Source of the DNA: Saccharomycopsis crataegensis
Lineage: Eukaryota; Ascomycota; Saccharomycetes; Ascoideales; Saccharomycopsidaceae
Direction of reading: 5' to 3'
Length of the DNA stretch: 64,000 nucleotides
Assembly (NCBI RefSeq): GCF_037102585.1
Contig: NW_027043822.1
Location: forward strand, 124,001-188,000
Shown: positions 61,960-64,000 of the stretch, one piece after another
How the letters are laid out: every line of letters begins with the position of its first letter
Numbering within the stretch: position 1 is the first letter of the stretch
Position numbers and translations under genes: made by a program
Notes under the pieces: generated by a model
The model's input: the letters and a program-made list of their open reading frames with translations, nothing else
Database searches by the model: none
What the model was told of the DNA's origin: nothing

Positions 61960-64000
61960 ATGAAGGATATCTTGGTGAAGAGAACTCTCCCTTCGGTTGG
62001 AAAACCTGCTGTGGACTGGTCCGACGAGGGAAAGATTGCATTTGCTTGTGAGAGTACCGTGACGATTGTGCATTTGGAAACCCTTAATTCATTCGAAACA
62101 TCCTTCTCACCTGAAAATATCAAATTGCTGAAAACAGAAGAAATTCCACAGCCGATTAATTTAGATATTATATCTCCGGATGAAAAGATTTCCGCAGGAG
62201 CGATGAACTCAGATTCCCAGGTTATATCCGTTTTTTGGTCCCCTTCAAGATTTTCAGCCGATGGTTATTGTTACTTGGCAGCAATTACCAATGACTTCAA
62301 TTGTGTAATATATGAACAGATATCAGATCCCATAGGAATTATGTGGAAGCAGAAGTTTAATTTATTCCACACTCTTGCGCACAAGTTTTTCGATGCTAAT
62401 GCTGCGAAAATCAGCCAACCAATAATGAACAAAGCTAGAATAGCCTCATTCGTTTGGAGCAAGCCCTTGAAGCAAAACTTTAGCAAACATAAACTTTTTG
62501 CTGTTGGTACAGAATCAGGTCACATATTAGTATTGAGTATCGTTGATGATCAATTATTTTTGATCTTTGGAAAGCAGGTTTCAACTTTAAGAAAATGCAG
62601 TAATTTTGTAACGAGCATTACATGGTCAGATTGGACTTTAAAAAATGATACACACGAGTCATATATTTTTTATGTTTTACCAAACAATTCTTTAGGGTAT
62701 GTTAGAATAACCTCTAATCTAGATAAGTTTGAAATTAAATGTTCAGATGATCCCGTCATTTTTCAAAATGCTACTAAATTCAAACCTGAAGGGCCATTGA
62801 GACTAGTACACACAGAAAAGCGTGGATTAGTGCTATTTTATCTTTTTGCGGGCTTTTTGAAAGGCTATGTTGTGGACATAGACAAACTATTTTCAGTGAA
62901 ATTGGCCAGTATTGATCAACGTAGTGGCTTTTTTGTGAATGAGATGAACAATGTTATGACGGTAAAGATTGTGAACAGTCTCATTGCTTTTGAAGATGAC
63001 GAAAATAAAAATACCTGGTTATTCAAGGTAAATTTTGATGTTGAAAATGGATTTCATGAGCCAGTTATTGGAAAAGATGTTTGGCCCGCATTTTATGATC
63101 TCGTTTCCAGAAGAGTTGAATCTTCAAATGATTCTTCTTTGAAATATTTTGAATGTTTGGGAATTTGTACAAGCTCATTTAAGGAAAGTGGTTGCGTGTT
63201 GCTTAAACTATTTAAACCCAATCTTATAGACCAAAGAATCTTAGCTGCTTCAACCATTCATGTCAATTTCATTCCAATGGCTGCCAAAACGGACACTAAA
63301 ATGATGGATGCTACTGATATTGATAGCTGGGTAGCAGTTGGAGGACCTCCAGTCAATTTTTTGATGGAGAAAAGTATTTTAAAACAATCATATTTCAAGA
63401 AATTGAATATCACCAATAAGTTGTTGGTGAATGAATACAAGGATGCAGTGGACAATTTATCTAATTTTGATCCCAATTCCGTCCAATATAAGTTTTCAAG
63501 TGAAGGCACTGTTGTCGAAATTGAGCGAAATTTAGACTACGTGTTTTATCAGCATCCGGTTATCAAAAAACTTCAAATGTTTTGTATTTTACTTAAACGT
63601 CCAAAAAAACCTCGATATGACGATATCAAAAATATGAGTGCAGAATCCAAGCAGAAAGCGGAAGAAGAATTTGAAGAAGACTGTCAAATATTTGATACTT
63701 TGCATGCTGACATTGAAAGGAAAATTATGGGAAGTATTGGGAGATTGATTGTTGGTCTTGTCAAACACTTCAAAGTACCTTTGAATAATAGTTTTGACCA
63801 GGCCATCTATTATGGTGCATTGATGGTTAATATGAAATACAATAATGTACCCAGTCCTGAAATTGATGAATCTTACATCATTCCGTTAGAAATCTATGAA
63901 GGTTTTGAATTAAATTTTGATTTTGACTACAAAAAGAATTCTGATACGAAATGGGTAGAAACTACTGATGGTTTGAAATTTGAAAGGTGTCCAACCACAT
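61960..64000 (+). CDS. TFC8: RNA polymerase III factor TFIIIC subunit (TFC8/Sfc9-like), cut by window end
   Basis: A frame open from the ATG at 61960 to the last base, at least 680 residues. The start (residues 9-35, LPSVGKPAVDWSDEGKIA, then ACESTVTIVHL) matches the beta-propeller N-terminus of TFIIIC delta/90-kDa subunits. WSPSRFSADGYCYLAAITND looks like a second propeller blade. An acidic helical stretch (KQKAEEEFEEDCQIFD) lies near residue 570. The last visible residues (FERCPTT) may start the zinc-binding C-terminal domain of this family. TFIIIC binds the A and B boxes of tRNA genes. Assignment to tau60 rather than another propeller subunit is tentative. It is divergent from NCR1 with 253 bp between starts. 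Confidence 0.75.
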   Translation, partial: MKDILVKRTLPSVGKPAVDWSDEGKIAFACESTVTIVHLETLNSFETSFSPENIKLLKTEEIPQPINLDIISPDEKISAGAMNSDSQVISVFWSPSRFSADGYCYLAAITNDFNCVIYEQISDPIGIMWKQKFNLFHTLAHKFFDANAAKISQPIMNKARIASFVWSKPLKQNFSKHKLFAVGTESGHILVLSIVDDQLFLIFGKQVSTLRKCSNFVTSITWSDWTLKNDTHESYIFYVLPNNSLGYVRITSNLDKFEIKCSDDPVIFQNATKFKPEGPLRLVHTEKRGLVLFYLFAGFLKGYVVDIDKLFSVKLASIDQRSGFFVNEMNNVMTVKIVNSLIAFEDDENKNTWLFKVNFDVENGFHEPVIGKDVWPAFYDLVSRRVESSNDSSLKYFECLGICTSSFKESGCVLLKLFKPNLIDQRILAASTIHVNFIPMAAKTDTKMMDATDIDSWVAVGGPPVNFLMEKSILKQSYFKKLNITNKLLVNEYKDAVDNLSNFDPNSVQYKFSSEGTVVEIERNLDYVFYQHPVIKKLQMFCILLKRPKKPRYDDIKNMSAESKQKAEEEFEEDCQIFDTLHADIERKIMGSIGRLIVGLVKHFKVPLNNSFDQAIYYGALMVNMKYNNVPSPEIDESYIIPLEIYEGFELNFDFDYKKNSDTKWVETTDGLKFERCPTT

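Overview
The window is nuclear DNA of a budding yeast (Saccharomycotina). Genes are compact and almost all intronless. Products are typical yeast orthologues: FOX2, SEC16, MIG1, an EFG1-type APSES regulator, FUN12/eIF5B, PDI1 ending in HDEL, YME2, NCR1 and a TFIIIC subunit. Intergenic DNA is full of poly-A/T. The EFG1-type gene and the near absence of in-frame CTG codons in the genes I scanned fit a relative of the CUG-Ser (Candida/Debaryomyces) group. The species cannot be named from sequence alone.

Layout. 0.4-4.6 kb: a secreted aspartyl protease (+), a small membrane protein (+) and the copper chaperone CCS1 (-). 4.8-18.2 kb: peroxisomal FOX2 (+), the giant ER exit-site scaffold SEC16 (-) and an MPS2-like spindle-pole protein (-). 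20-25.5 kb: MIG1 (+), AIM22 lipoate ligase (+) and EFG1 (-). A 3.1-kb gene-free region lies upstream of EFG1. 28.5-40 kb: HEM25 (+), a peroxisomal-type malate dehydrogenase (-), PDI1 (-), FUN12 (-) and YME2 (+). 41.6-42 kb: a small unknown gene (-).

43.4-55.4 kb is the accessory part: four head-to-tail CAN1/LYP1-type basic amino acid permease genes. Copies 2-4 carry related promoters with Gcn4-type sites and related 3' flanks. The coding regions are a patchwork of identical blocks shared by different pairs, which points to gene conversion. The spacer between copies 3 and 4 holds a decayed fragment of the unknown gene that follows copy 4, which shows where one duplication ended.

55.7-64 kb: that unknown gene (-), a TMEM14-family gene with one intron (+), NCR1 (-) and a TFIIIC subunit gene cut by the window end (+).

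Functional links: FOX2 and the AKL-tailed malate dehydrogenase both serve peroxisomal beta-oxidation (acyl chain steps and NADH re-oxidation). MIG1 represses alternative-carbon genes of that kind. PDI1 and SEC16 belong to the early secretory pathway used by the protease and the permeases. AIM22, HEM25 and YME2 are mitochondrial. I found no transposon, virus-like element, CRISPR array, rRNA or convincing tRNA gene.
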